DNA of 5,426 nucleotides. Origin: CAYNEO01 sp964396245 (GTDB taxonomy: Bacteria; Zixibacteria; MSB-5A5; GN15; FEB-12). The position numbers and the translations under genes are program-made. Positions 1 to 5,318 of the stretch are shown piece by piece. The notes beneath the pieces were generated by a model that worked only from the letters and a program-made list of their open reading frames with translations, had not been told where the DNA came from and ran no database searches. The stretch spans positions 1-5,426 of the forward strand of contig CAYNEO010000087.1 of assembly GCA_964396245.1 (NCBI GenBank), in the 5' to 3' direction. Position 1 is the first letter of the stretch. Every line of letters starts with the position of its first letter.

Positions 1-16
1 GGGATACTCACTGTAG

Positions 17-55
17 AAAAAGCCGAGAGGTTGGGAGAACCACCTCGGCCTTTTT
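17..55. terminator. Bidirectional terminator-like hairpin (repeat copy A)
   Basis: A run of five A (17-21) is followed by GCCGAG (22-27) pairing with CTCGGC (44-49), then C and five T (51-55). Because the A-run and T-run flank the stem, it could stop transcription from either side. The upper stem is imperfect: A28 and the 42-43 region do not pair cleanly, whereas the homologous hairpin at 5275-5315 is perfect. It may terminate whatever lies left of the window. A short open frame ending at TAG 14-16 would suit the tail of a gene, but only four codons are visible, so none is called. Confidence 0.7.
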
Positions 56-167
56 CCTACCGGGGTACGTGTGCATATTCCTCAAAGACTTCCTAGGCTG
101 TCCACTGGTGGCGACGACGGGCAGGGCGGTCCCGTCGCCGGCACCAGCAACATAGTCGTTATTGTCG
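17..167. repeat. Dispersed direct repeat, copy A (terminator plus GC palindrome)
   Basis: This segment aligns in the same orientation with 5277-5426. By manual alignment there are about 25 mismatches and one single-base gap over 151 positions, or about 83% identity. It begins with the terminator hairpin and includes a block at 113-139 that is identical in both copies. Within that block CGACGGG (115-121) can pair with CCCGTCG (131-137) around a 9-base loop. Homology runs to at least 167, where copy B is cut by the window end, so the true right boundary is unknown. No convincing gene is encoded in it. Confidence 0.85.
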
Positions 168-252
168 GCATTCGAGAAAGAATAATAACACCTAATTCAT
201 GACTGGTAGGAGGAAAGGGGGCCAGATCGGTTCAAGGCCGCATCAAAAAAGA

Positions 253-302
253 TATGTGCCACAGCGAATGTCATGCGCGTTGTCGTCCGGCCGTGGCACA
301 TA
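253..302. repeat. Perfect 10-bp inverted repeat with 30-base spacer
   Basis: TATGTGCCAC (253-262) is the exact reverse complement of GTGGCACATA (293-302). A perfect 10-bp match this close together is unlikely by chance in a region of this size. No T-run follows on either strand, so it is not a typical Rho-independent terminator. It could be an RNA hairpin, a two-site operator, or the remnant of a dispersed palindromic element. The sequence alone does not decide. Confidence 0.6.
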
Positions 303-648
303 ACGCGTATGAGGAACGGATTAAGGGACCCACTCGCGAGTTCTCCATCGTACAATCATTATCCAAGTTGAATTGTCTCTCTTCGCCCTGTTCAAAAGAC
401 CTCTAACGAGGGGTGCAGATTGGCAGTCGGAAGTCTTTCTTGTCTGGACGCGCCGGGTGTCGCGTCATCGGACACGAGCGTCATTGCTGTGTGCCTTTGG
501 CATTTTTGAGGTGGAACTGGGCTACACTGACTGATCTGATATCATTCCTTGTATGTCGGATTCATGCCACAACTGCGTCAGTGAATGATTGAGTGTGCTG
601 CGAAGATTTAGTTCAGTACATCACCGCATCTTTTCGATAGCGCGATCC

Positions 649-677
649 CCCGGCATGAAGTATACTAATGCACCGGG
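649..677 (+). promoter_or_regulatory. Candidate -10 element inside a dyad, upstream of the kinase
   Basis: TATACT (661-666) matches a sigma-70 -10 hexamer well, but no acceptable -35 hexamer lies 16-18 bases upstream. It sits between CCCGGCAT (649-656) and ATGCACCGGG (668-677), which form a dyad with a two-base bulge, as an operator over a regulated promoter might. A start near 673 would give a leader of about 100 bases before the kinase ATG. This is a suggestion only. Confidence 0.3.
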
Positions 678-771
678 CAACTTCTATTGGTGAATACCCC
701 CAATAAAGTCTGAGTCCCGCTTTTGGTCAGAGAGATCAAGATCGTACAGAATTCCCGACGGGAGGAGTGAT

Positions 772-3681
772 ATGGCCGAGGATCCCGAGGAGCTTGCCGC
801 GCTGAAACATGAAGTCTCGGTTCTCAAGGAGCAAGTGAATGGGTTTCGTAAGATGACCGGAGGCAGTCTGCCGGACGAAAGTCGAGCGAGCATTGCCAAA
901 GATGTCATGGCCTCGTTCATTGAGGCCAGTGTGACGCCCCTGGTCCTTATTGACCAAGAGTTCAATGTCACACGGATCAACGCGGCCCATGCGGCTATTT
1001 GTGAGCGCGAGATATCTGAATGTGTTGGATGCAACTATTTTGAGATTTGCCCCCTGAAGATTAGGCAGATTTTCGATCGGGTGATACGTACCAAAAAAGG
1101 GGAGGAGGGAAAAGCCCATTCTTTCGGTTATTCAGATCATTCAGGGCGGGGAGCTACATACTGGAACTGGAAACTCACTCCACTTCTGGATGCGAACCTC
1201 GAGATGGAGTTTCTCGTGTTTTCACTTGAAGACGTTACCGGGCAAGTGGAGGGGGAGGAGGACCTGCGGAACCATGAAACGAAGTTCCGCCCCCCCGGAG
1301 AGAATGTGGTCAATGGATTCGTGCTTTATGAGATTCTCCTTGATAACAGCGGGAGAGTCGCCGATGCGGTCGTTGTCGATGTCAATTCGGCATGGGAGAA
1401 GATCATGGGGCACGCCAAAAGCGAAGTCCTGGGAAAGAGTCTTTTCAGGCTTTGTCCCTGGGTTGAACAGGATTGGTTCGACATTTATGATCGCATAGCT
1501 CGAACAGGTGTGCCCATCCGGATGGACTGCCACGGCATGGATATCGACGGGGAATTTGATGCTCACTACTATATTCCGCAGCCAGGGTATCTGGCGGCGA
1601 CACTTGTCGAGGTAACTGAACGTGCGAAGGAGATGGAAACCGGGCGCACGTGGGTCGCCGAACTTGAGGATCTGTACAACAATGCCCCCTGCGGATATCA
1701 CTCGCTCGACAGAGACGGTGTGATCGTCCGTATTAACGATACAGAACTTGCGTGGCTCGGCTATACCCGTGACGAAGTCATCGGGAAGATGAGATTTTCT
1801 GATGTTCTGACGCCGGCTAGTTACCGAATCTATCGAAAGAACTTCCCCCGATTCAAGGAACTCGGATATGTTCGTGATCTGGAATTCGAAGTAGTTCGCA
1901 AAGACGGTTCGATTTTGTCGGTGATGGTAAGCGCCACGGCCATCACTGATGCCGATGGGAACTATGTGATGAGTAGATCGACGGTGTTCGACGTTACCCG
2001 TCGTCGGGAGGTAGTTCAGTCACTTCTCGAAAGCGAGGAAAGGTTTCGTACCGCCTTCGAGTATGCGTCGATTGGGAAGGCCCTCACAGCTCCAGACGGA
2101 CGACTGATAAAAGTGAACCGCGCGTTCTGCGAAATGGTGGGTTACACGGAGGAAGAGTTGACTTCGACGGACTTCTCTGCTATCACGCATCCGGATGACA
2201 TTGCCAAGAGCCGGGAAAGCATCCGGTGCCTCATGGCGGGCGAGCGGAGAACCTGCCAATTCGAGAAGCGGTATGTGCACAAAGACGGCCATGTCATCTT
2301 CGTATCCGCCAGCACCATCCTTCTCCGTGACGGAGAAGGAAACCCGCGCTACCTGATTTCTGACTTCATGGATGTTACTGATCACTGGAAAGCGGATCAG
2401 AGGATCAGTCGTCTCAACCGGGTATACTCCGTATTGACTAACATCAATGAGGTTATAGTCCGCGTCAGAAGCGTTGGTGCCCTTTACGATGAAGCCTGCC
2501 GCATAGCGGTTGAGGACGGAAGACTGCGCATGGTATGGATAGGTATGGTTGATGAAACCACCGGTATCGTCAAGCCGGTTGCCTCCTCTGGCGTTGTGGA
2601 AGGTTATCTGGACCGAATAATAGTCGCTTCCCGTGATAATCGTCACGGCCGCGGACCGACTGGAACGTGCATCCGTGAGGATAGATACACCGTGTGCAAT
2701 GACTTTCGAATCGATCCTCGAATGGGCCCCTGGCGACGGGAGGCCCTCAAGAGGGGTTATCTCTCTTCAGCTGCTTTTCCCCTACACAAAGGGAACCAAG
2801 TTGTTGGGGCGCTTATGTTATATGCGGGAGAGCCGGAGTTTTTCGACGACGAAGAAATACGAGTCTTTTTATCACTGGCCGATGATATTTCGTTCGCCAT
2901 CGAGTTCATGGAACAGGAAGACCGTCGACGGAAAGCCGAAGCGCAGGTGCGAAGACTCAACGATGAACTTGAGCAGAGAGTAATACTACGGACCGAGGAA
3001 CTGAAAGAGGCCAATAAACAGCTTGAGACGTTTAGCTACACTGTCTCCCACGACTTGCGAGCACCACTAAGAGCCATTAACGGTTTTGCAAATATATTAG
3101 CGGAGGACTATCTGGAGAGGCTCGACGAAGACGGTAGAGGATATCTGACGAGAATCCAGAGAAATACACACCGCATGGATGCCCTCATTAACGGGTTGCT
3201 TGATCTGTCCCGTGTAGGCCGAGCGACTATCCAATTATCGGAACTGGATATGGGGATAATGGCTGAAGACGTGTATGGTGAATTGTCGGCCCTGACCCCT
3301 GAGCGGGCCACACAGTTCGAAATCAAGACGTGTCCGCGAATACGGGCCGATCGTGCCCTGATGTACCAGGTGCTTCAGAATCTCATCGGTAACGCGATCA
3401 AGTTCACCCAGTTGACGGCTGAGCCAAAAATCGAATTCGGCGGAGATATGGTTGACGGCGAGGCCATATTCTATGTCCGGGACAACGGCGCCGGATTTGA
3501 CAGCGAGCGTGCCGGGCAGTTGTTCGGCGCCTTTCGCCGTCTGCACAGTGAGAAAGAGTTTGAGGGCACCGGGGTAGGACTGGCCCTGGTTCGACGGATC
3601 ATCACTGCGCATGGTGGCAGGGTTTGGGCTGAGGGGAAGGTCGACAAAGGAGCATGTTTCTACTTTGGTGTGCCGGCGTAG
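772..3681 (+). CDS. Multi-sensor PAS/GAF histidine kinase (orphan)
   Basis: Predicted cytoplasmic sensor histidine kinase of 969 residues with no signal peptide or membrane segment. The start ATG has GGAGGAG at 761-767. Order of parts: short coiled coil (about 5-30); PAS1 (about 46-158, ending in a DVTG motif); PAS2 (about 170-284); PAS3 (about 297-413, with the familiar NNAPCGYHSLD motif); PAS4 (about 424-537, with HPDD and DVTD); GAF (about 550-715, with GPTGTCIR and a VCND strand); coiled coil (about 714-757); HisKA with VSHDLRAPLR, phosphoacceptor His760; and HATPase (about 860-967). The ATPase motifs are intact: N box NLIGNAIKF with Asn874, G1 box DNGAGFD at 904-910, and G2 box GTGVGLAL at 932-939. 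The His-box and ATPase style resemble phytochrome-like soluble kinases, but there is no phytochrome chromophore domain. There is no receiver domain and no response regulator gene in the window, so its partner lies elsewhere. PAS1 carries an unusual cysteine cluster (Cys77, 84, 87, 93). The ligand cannot be inferred. Confidence 0.96.
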   Translation: MAEDPEELAALKHEVSVLKEQVNGFRKMTGGSLPDESRASIAKDVMASFIEASVTPLVLIDQEFNVTRINAAHAAICEREISECVGCNYFEICPLKIRQIFDRVIRTKKGEEGKAHSFGYSDHSGRGATYWNWKLTPLLDANLEMEFLVFSLEDVTGQVEGEEDLRNHETKFRPPGENVVNGFVLYEILLDNSGRVADAVVVDVNSAWEKIMGHAKSEVLGKSLFRLCPWVEQDWFDIYDRIARTGVPIRMDCHGMDIDGEFDAHYYIPQPGYLAATLVEVTERAKEMETGRTWVAELEDLYNNAPCGYHSLDRDGVIVRINDTELAWLGYTRDEVIGKMRFSDVLTPASYRIYRKNFPRFKELGYVRDLEFEVVRKDGSILSVMVSATAITDADGNYVMSRSTVFDVTRRREVVQSLLESEERFRTAFEYASIGKALTAPDGRLIKVNRAFCEMVGYTEEELTSTDFSAITHPDDIAKSRESIRCLMAGERRTCQFEKRYVHKDGHVIFVSASTILLRDGEGNPRYLISDFMDVTDHWKADQRISRLNRVYSVLTNINEVIVRVRSVGALYDEACRIAVEDGRLRMVWIGMVDETTGIVKPVASSGVVEGYLDRIIVASRDNRHGRGPTGTCIREDRYTVCNDFRIDPRMGPWRREALKRGYLSSAAFPLHKGNQVVGALMLYAGEPEFFDDEEIRVFLSLADDISFAIEFMEQEDRRRKAEAQVRRLNDELEQRVILRTEELKEANKQLETFSYTVSHDLRAPLRAINGFANILAEDYLERLDEDGRGYLTRIQRNTHRMDALINGLLDLSRVGRATIQLSELDMGIMAEDVYGELSALTPERATQFEIKTCPRIRADRALMYQVLQNLIGNAIKFTQLTAEPKIEFGGDMVDGEAIFYVRDNGAGFDSERAGQLFGAFRRLHSEKEFEGTGVGLALVRRIITAHGGRVWAEGKVDKGACFYFGVPA

Positions 3682-3950
3682 TGCGTTGGCCCACGTGAAT
3701 GTGAATTTCAACTTACACTCCGGACTAACTCCATTCTCGCCACAACCGCAAGGGGGTTGCAGCGGAAGAGCAGGTTTATCTGGCACTCGTGCCGGACTGA
3801 TGATGTATGGCGGGCAGGTCTGCATTCTCCGCCCTGCAGATGCAGAATTCGTCGGGGACCCAAAGGCGACCGGACATCAGCGTAGCGAATACGAGAAGCC
3901 GCCGGCAGGCTGTGCTGCTGTGATCCCCGTGCTAACCATCTGACAGTGTT
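3682..3950. other. Convergent intergenic region with small hairpins
   Basis: This 269-bp gap lies between the ends of the kinase gene (+) and the GIY-YIG gene (-). Visible dyads are: CAACC (3743-3747) with GGTTG (3755-3759), extendable by CGC/GCG across a 2x2 internal loop (3738-3764); CTGGCA (3780-3785) with TGCCGG (3790-3795) around CTCG, including one T-G wobble pair; and TCTGCATTCT (3819-3828) with AGATGCAGA (3838-3846), with one bulged base. None is followed by a T-run on either strand, so a classical terminator is not evident. One open frame crosses the region, but it begins inside the kinase gene and looks non-coding. Confidence 0.5.
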
Positions 3951-4271
3951 TCAAACGTAAGGAATACCGCTCGGAATAACATCATTGCACCTGGGAAGCG
4001 CGCCGTGCACGCCGCTGAATTCCAGTACCAGCTGTCTTTCTCTCAACCAAGGTGTCGCGGTCACCTCATACTGGAAATGCGTAGCCTGTTTGATACATGG
4101 ATCATCATCGTATAGGTGGTCTGTCAGTCGCGCCCGAAGTCCTCGGATCTGATTGGTTCCCCCGATGTAGATTAACTCATCGCCATTCCACAGTGCATAG
4201 ACACCCGAAAAACTAGGGGCCAATCCTACCCACGTTGCTTCGAACTGCTGTTTCGTGCCGGCAATTGCCAT
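3951..4271 (-). CDS. Small GIY-YIG domain protein (downstream paralogue)
   Basis: A 106-residue protein that is essentially a single GIY-YIG domain, the nuclease fold also found in UvrC and some homing endonucleases, where it cleaves one DNA strand. Motifs: GVY at 23-25, YIG at 35-37, then GLRARLTDH with Arg48 and His52 spaced as in the family's R-x3-H helix. A Glu at 78 in ERQLVLEF fits the family's metal-binding Glu position. LPRCN at 92-96 ends the fold, matching the usual terminal Asn. All expected catalytic-type residues are present, so nuclease activity is plausible but not shown. The ATG is preceded on the minus strand by GGAGG with a 5-base spacer, a strong ribosome-binding site. No extra DNA-binding domain is attached. 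It lies 197 bases downstream of a paralogue on the same strand and converges with the kinase gene. The biological role of such stand-alone small GIY-YIG proteins is generally not established. Confidence 0.88.
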   Translation of the reverse strand: MAIAGTKQQFEATWVGLAPSFSGVYALWNGDELIYIGGTNQIRGLRARLTDHLYDDDPCIKQATHFQYEVTATPWLRERQLVLEFSGVHGALPRCNDVIPSGIPYV

Positions 4272-4468
4272 GATTTCCTCCTTCCTTAATCATTTCGCCT
4301 TCCCCGGCTGGAATAGCGGTGCATACGGGAACGGTACTGACTCGCGTCCAGCCGAGGTCGGCTATTCATGCTCTCCCGAGCATGCTCAGTTGGAAATAGC
4401 TGTCAATCTCACCCGCCGAAATCAACACAGGCGATGCTGGCTTGATGAGCAGGAGAAAGTTCGGCAGA
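4272..4468 (-). promoter_or_regulatory. Structured spacer/leader between the two GIY-YIG genes
   Basis: About 80 bases of this spacer hold four perfect inverted repeats: CGGCTGGA (4305-4312) with TCCAGCCG (4347-4354); GAATAGC (4311-4317) with GCTATTC (4361-4367); AGCCGA (4350-4355) with TCGGCT (4358-4363); and CATGCTC (4367-4373) with GAGCATG (4378-4384), the last a tight 4-base-loop hairpin. The first three share bases and compete with each other. On the minus strand the segment would lie in the leader of the downstream GIY-YIG gene, ending shortly before its ribosome-binding site. No T-run follows, so it is not a simple terminator. It could be a regulatory leader, an RNA-processing site or a palindromic insertion. 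Confidence 0.45.
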
Positions 4469-4810
4469 TCAGCGGGACTCGTCTGAAAACCGGCCAGCAG
4501 AATCCTCGGCAAGAGCAGGCTCATTACATCGCGGCAGTCGTCCGTGCTTCGCCACGAATCTTGACATCATCTCACTTGTCATCGACTGCGCTCTCACACA
4601 CAAATCGCATTGAAAATGCGTCGCGCAGGTGACGCATTCTGGACTGCCCTGATAATGCTGCATGAGCCGCGATCTTAATCCAACCTTCCCGTCCGCACTG
4701 CCGATGTAGATCACCTCTTCTTCGCACCACAGTGCGTAGACGCCGGCGAGCTCCGGCACGGAGTCGATCGTATGTCGACACAGATCGAATTTGTGGGTTG
4801 ATAGTGGCAT
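4469..4810 (-). CDS. Small GIY-YIG domain protein with Cys quartet (upstream paralogue)
   Basis: A 113-residue protein that aligns without gaps to its downstream neighbour over the first 100 residues, with about 34 identities by manual count. GVYALW at 23-28, IYIG at 34-37, GLR-x-RL at 44-49, His52, ATHFQ at 63-67 and LPRCN at 92-96 are shared at the same positions. Two differences stand out. It has Cys59-x2-Cys62 and Cys68-x2-Cys71 flanking the ATHFQ strand, a pattern that could bind zinc; the neighbour has only Cys59. The residue aligned to the neighbour's Glu78 is Thr, with a Glu two residues later (Glu80), so catalysis is uncertain. The C-terminus extends about 13 residues past the fold. 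The start has GGAGG on the minus strand with a 7-base spacer. It is probably the first gene of a two-gene unit read right to left. Role unknown. Confidence 0.85.
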   Translation of the reverse strand: MPLSTHKFDLCRHTIDSVPELAGVYALWCEEEVIYIGSADGKVGLRSRLMQHYQGSPECVTCATHFQCDLCVRAQSMTSEMMSRFVAKHGRLPRCNEPALAEDSAGRFSDESR

Positions 4811-4863
4811 GCTGCACCCTCCTCATCAAAGATAAGAAAACCCGCTTTGTTAATCGTCCTAGT

Positions 4864-4904
4864 AAATTGTCAATTTCATGGGAGACGGCTACTCAAGACT
4901 TGAG
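4864..4904 (-). promoter_or_regulatory. Two perfect 13-bp palindromes upstream of the GIY-YIG genes
   Basis: AAATTG-T-CAATTT (4864-4876) and CTCAAG-A-CTTGAG (4892-4904) are both perfect 6-1-6 palindromes, with centres 28 bp apart. Read on the minus strand, the first contains TTGACA (4873-4868), a consensus -35 hexamer aimed at the GIY-YIG pair. No good -10 lies at the ideal distance; the nearest is TTAACA after a short 14-base spacer. This arrangement would suit repressor sites over a promoter. The two palindromes differ in sequence, so they would not obviously bind the same protein. Confidence 0.4.
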
Positions 4905-5070
4905 GTCCCTACGTGGAGTGGCGAGTCCATGACCGCTCCCGACATGAAAAATACGTCACAACGCGCCTCGAAGCAAGGTACATTCGGCGGGATTCTATCT
5001 TCGCGATCTGATTATTTGGCTGGAGGTTTCGGCATGGAACTCCCCCTCCGAACACTGGATGATTCCGACA
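4905..5070. other. Mostly non-coding stretch right of the palindromes
   Basis: Apart from the possible short leader ORF at its right end (from 5034), I see no supported gene or repeat here. A longer plus-strand frame from ATG 4878 has no ribosome-binding site and low-complexity, non-family-like content. The GATTAT at 5010-5015 resembles a -10 hexamer but has no matching -35. Confidence 0.4.
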
Positions 5071-5108
5071 AAAAAAGGCGCCACGGAACATGTGCTCTCC
5101 AGGTGTAA
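5034..5108 (+). CDS. Possible 24-residue leader peptide entering a terminator
   Basis: ATG 5034 is preceded by GGAGG (5022-5026) with an ideal 7-base spacer, and TAA lies at 5106-5108. The peptide begins MELPLR and has a basic KKRR stretch encoded over the terminator's A-run. The stop codon falls in the loop of the terminator hairpin, so a translating ribosome would occupy the left arm of that hairpin. This layout suits a leader peptide that modulates termination, but the ORF is short and could be coincidental. No homologue is recognised, and no amino-acid run typical of biosynthetic attenuators is seen. Confidence 0.25.
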   Translation: MELPLRTLDDSDKKRRHGTCALQV

Positions 5109-5131
5109 CTGGCCCTCCGCGGCGCTTTTTT
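5071..5131. terminator. Bidirectional Rho-independent terminator
   Basis: AAAAAA (5071-5076), a bulged G, GCGCC (5078-5082), a mismatch and CGGA (5084-5087) pair with TCCG (5116-5119), GGCGC (5121-5125) and TTTTTT (5126-5131). A small inner hairpin, CCAG (5099-5102) with CTGG (5109-5112), caps the loop. T-runs follow the stem on both strands. It separates the region of the possible leader ORF from the candidate non-coding RNA to its right. Confidence 0.75.
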
Positions 5132-5140
5132 CGACCTAGG

Positions 5141-5170
5141 TGGACATTCTGTGAAACGACCCTTTAATAT
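5141..5170 (+). promoter_or_regulatory. Candidate sigma-70 promoter for a small RNA
   Basis: TGGACA (5141-5146) differs from the -35 consensus at one base. TAATAT (5165-5170) is a good -10 at an 18-base spacing, inside an AT-rich stretch. It starts ten bases after the end of the preceding terminator. Predicted transcription would begin near 5177. Confidence 0.45.
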
Positions 5171-5176
5171 ATATGT

Positions 5177-5318
5177 TCCCTCCGGACTGGCAATGGGGGA
5201 TTTTCCCCACTAATCACCAAACGCCGATTGATTCGTATACAAATGGCTGCGGCACGAACTATGTACGAGCAATCAAAAAAAGCCGAGAGGTTGGGAGCAT
5301 CCTCTCGGCCTTTTTGAA
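5177..5318 (+). ncRNA. Candidate structured small RNA, family not recognised
   Basis: An approximately 140-base unit bounded by a candidate promoter (5141-5170) and a strong terminator (5275-5315), with no supported ORF inside. Predicted elements in order: hairpin TGGGG (5194-5198) with CCCCA (5205-5209); a longer stem of GATTG (5226-5230) plus TCGTA (5233-5237) pairing with TACGA (5264-5268) plus CAATC (5270-5274) across a small internal loop; then seven A and the terminator stem. The second stem ends exactly where the A-run begins, as expected for a compact stand-alone RNA. It does not resemble tRNA, SRP RNA or tmRNA. It could instead be the leader of a gene right of the window controlled by termination. 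The 5' end is inferred from the promoter. Confidence 0.35.
5275..5315. terminator. Strong bidirectional terminator (repeat copy B)
   Basis: Seven A (5275-5281), then a perfect 9-bp stem GCCGAGAGG (5282-5290) with CCTCTCGGC (5301-5309) around a 10-base loop, then C and five T (5311-5315). This is the intact form of the hairpin at 17-55. It would end the candidate small RNA on the plus strand and could also stop minus-strand transcription entering from the right. Confidence 0.85.

Larger units (their letters stand above)
168..771. other. Long non-coding upstream region of the sensor kinase
   Basis: About 600 bases separate the left repeat from the kinase start. I see no ORF with both a ribosome-binding site and protein-like sequence. 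The stretch holds a strong 10-bp inverted repeat (253-302), a pair of interleaved 7-bp inverted repeats (525-531 with 577-583, and 541-547 with 583-589), a weak hairpin (601-607 with 628-636) and a candidate -10 region inside a dyad (649-677). The interleaved 7-bp matches could arise by chance in a region of this length. Confidence 0.6.

Noticed and set aside
225..245. GGTTCAAGG resembling a tRNA T-loop
   Set aside because: The flanking bases do not form a 5-bp T-stem and no acceptor, anticodon or D-arm can be drawn.
199..303. 34-residue plus-strand ORF from ATG 199
   Set aside because: It has no ribosome-binding site, non-protein-like composition, and ends in the arm of the inverted repeat.
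420..510. Short TTG-start ORF after GAGGGG
   Set aside because: About 30 codons with a rare start, a poorly matched ribosome-binding site and no recognisable sequence.
3611..3943. 110-codon plus-strand open frame crossing the kinase 3' end
   Set aside because: It starts inside the kinase gene in another frame, lacks a ribosome-binding site, and its tail shows no family features.
3682..3950. Rho-independent terminator for the kinase gene
   Set aside because: Several hairpins exist but none is followed by a T-run on either strand.
4255..4632. 125-codon plus-strand frame opposite the GIY-YIG spacer
   Set aside because: It is antisense to both GIY-YIG genes, which have motifs and strong ribosome-binding sites; this frame has neither.
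4878..5108. 76-codon frame from ATG 4878
   Set aside because: No ribosome-binding site at this ATG; only the last 24 codons, from ATG 5034, have start-site support.
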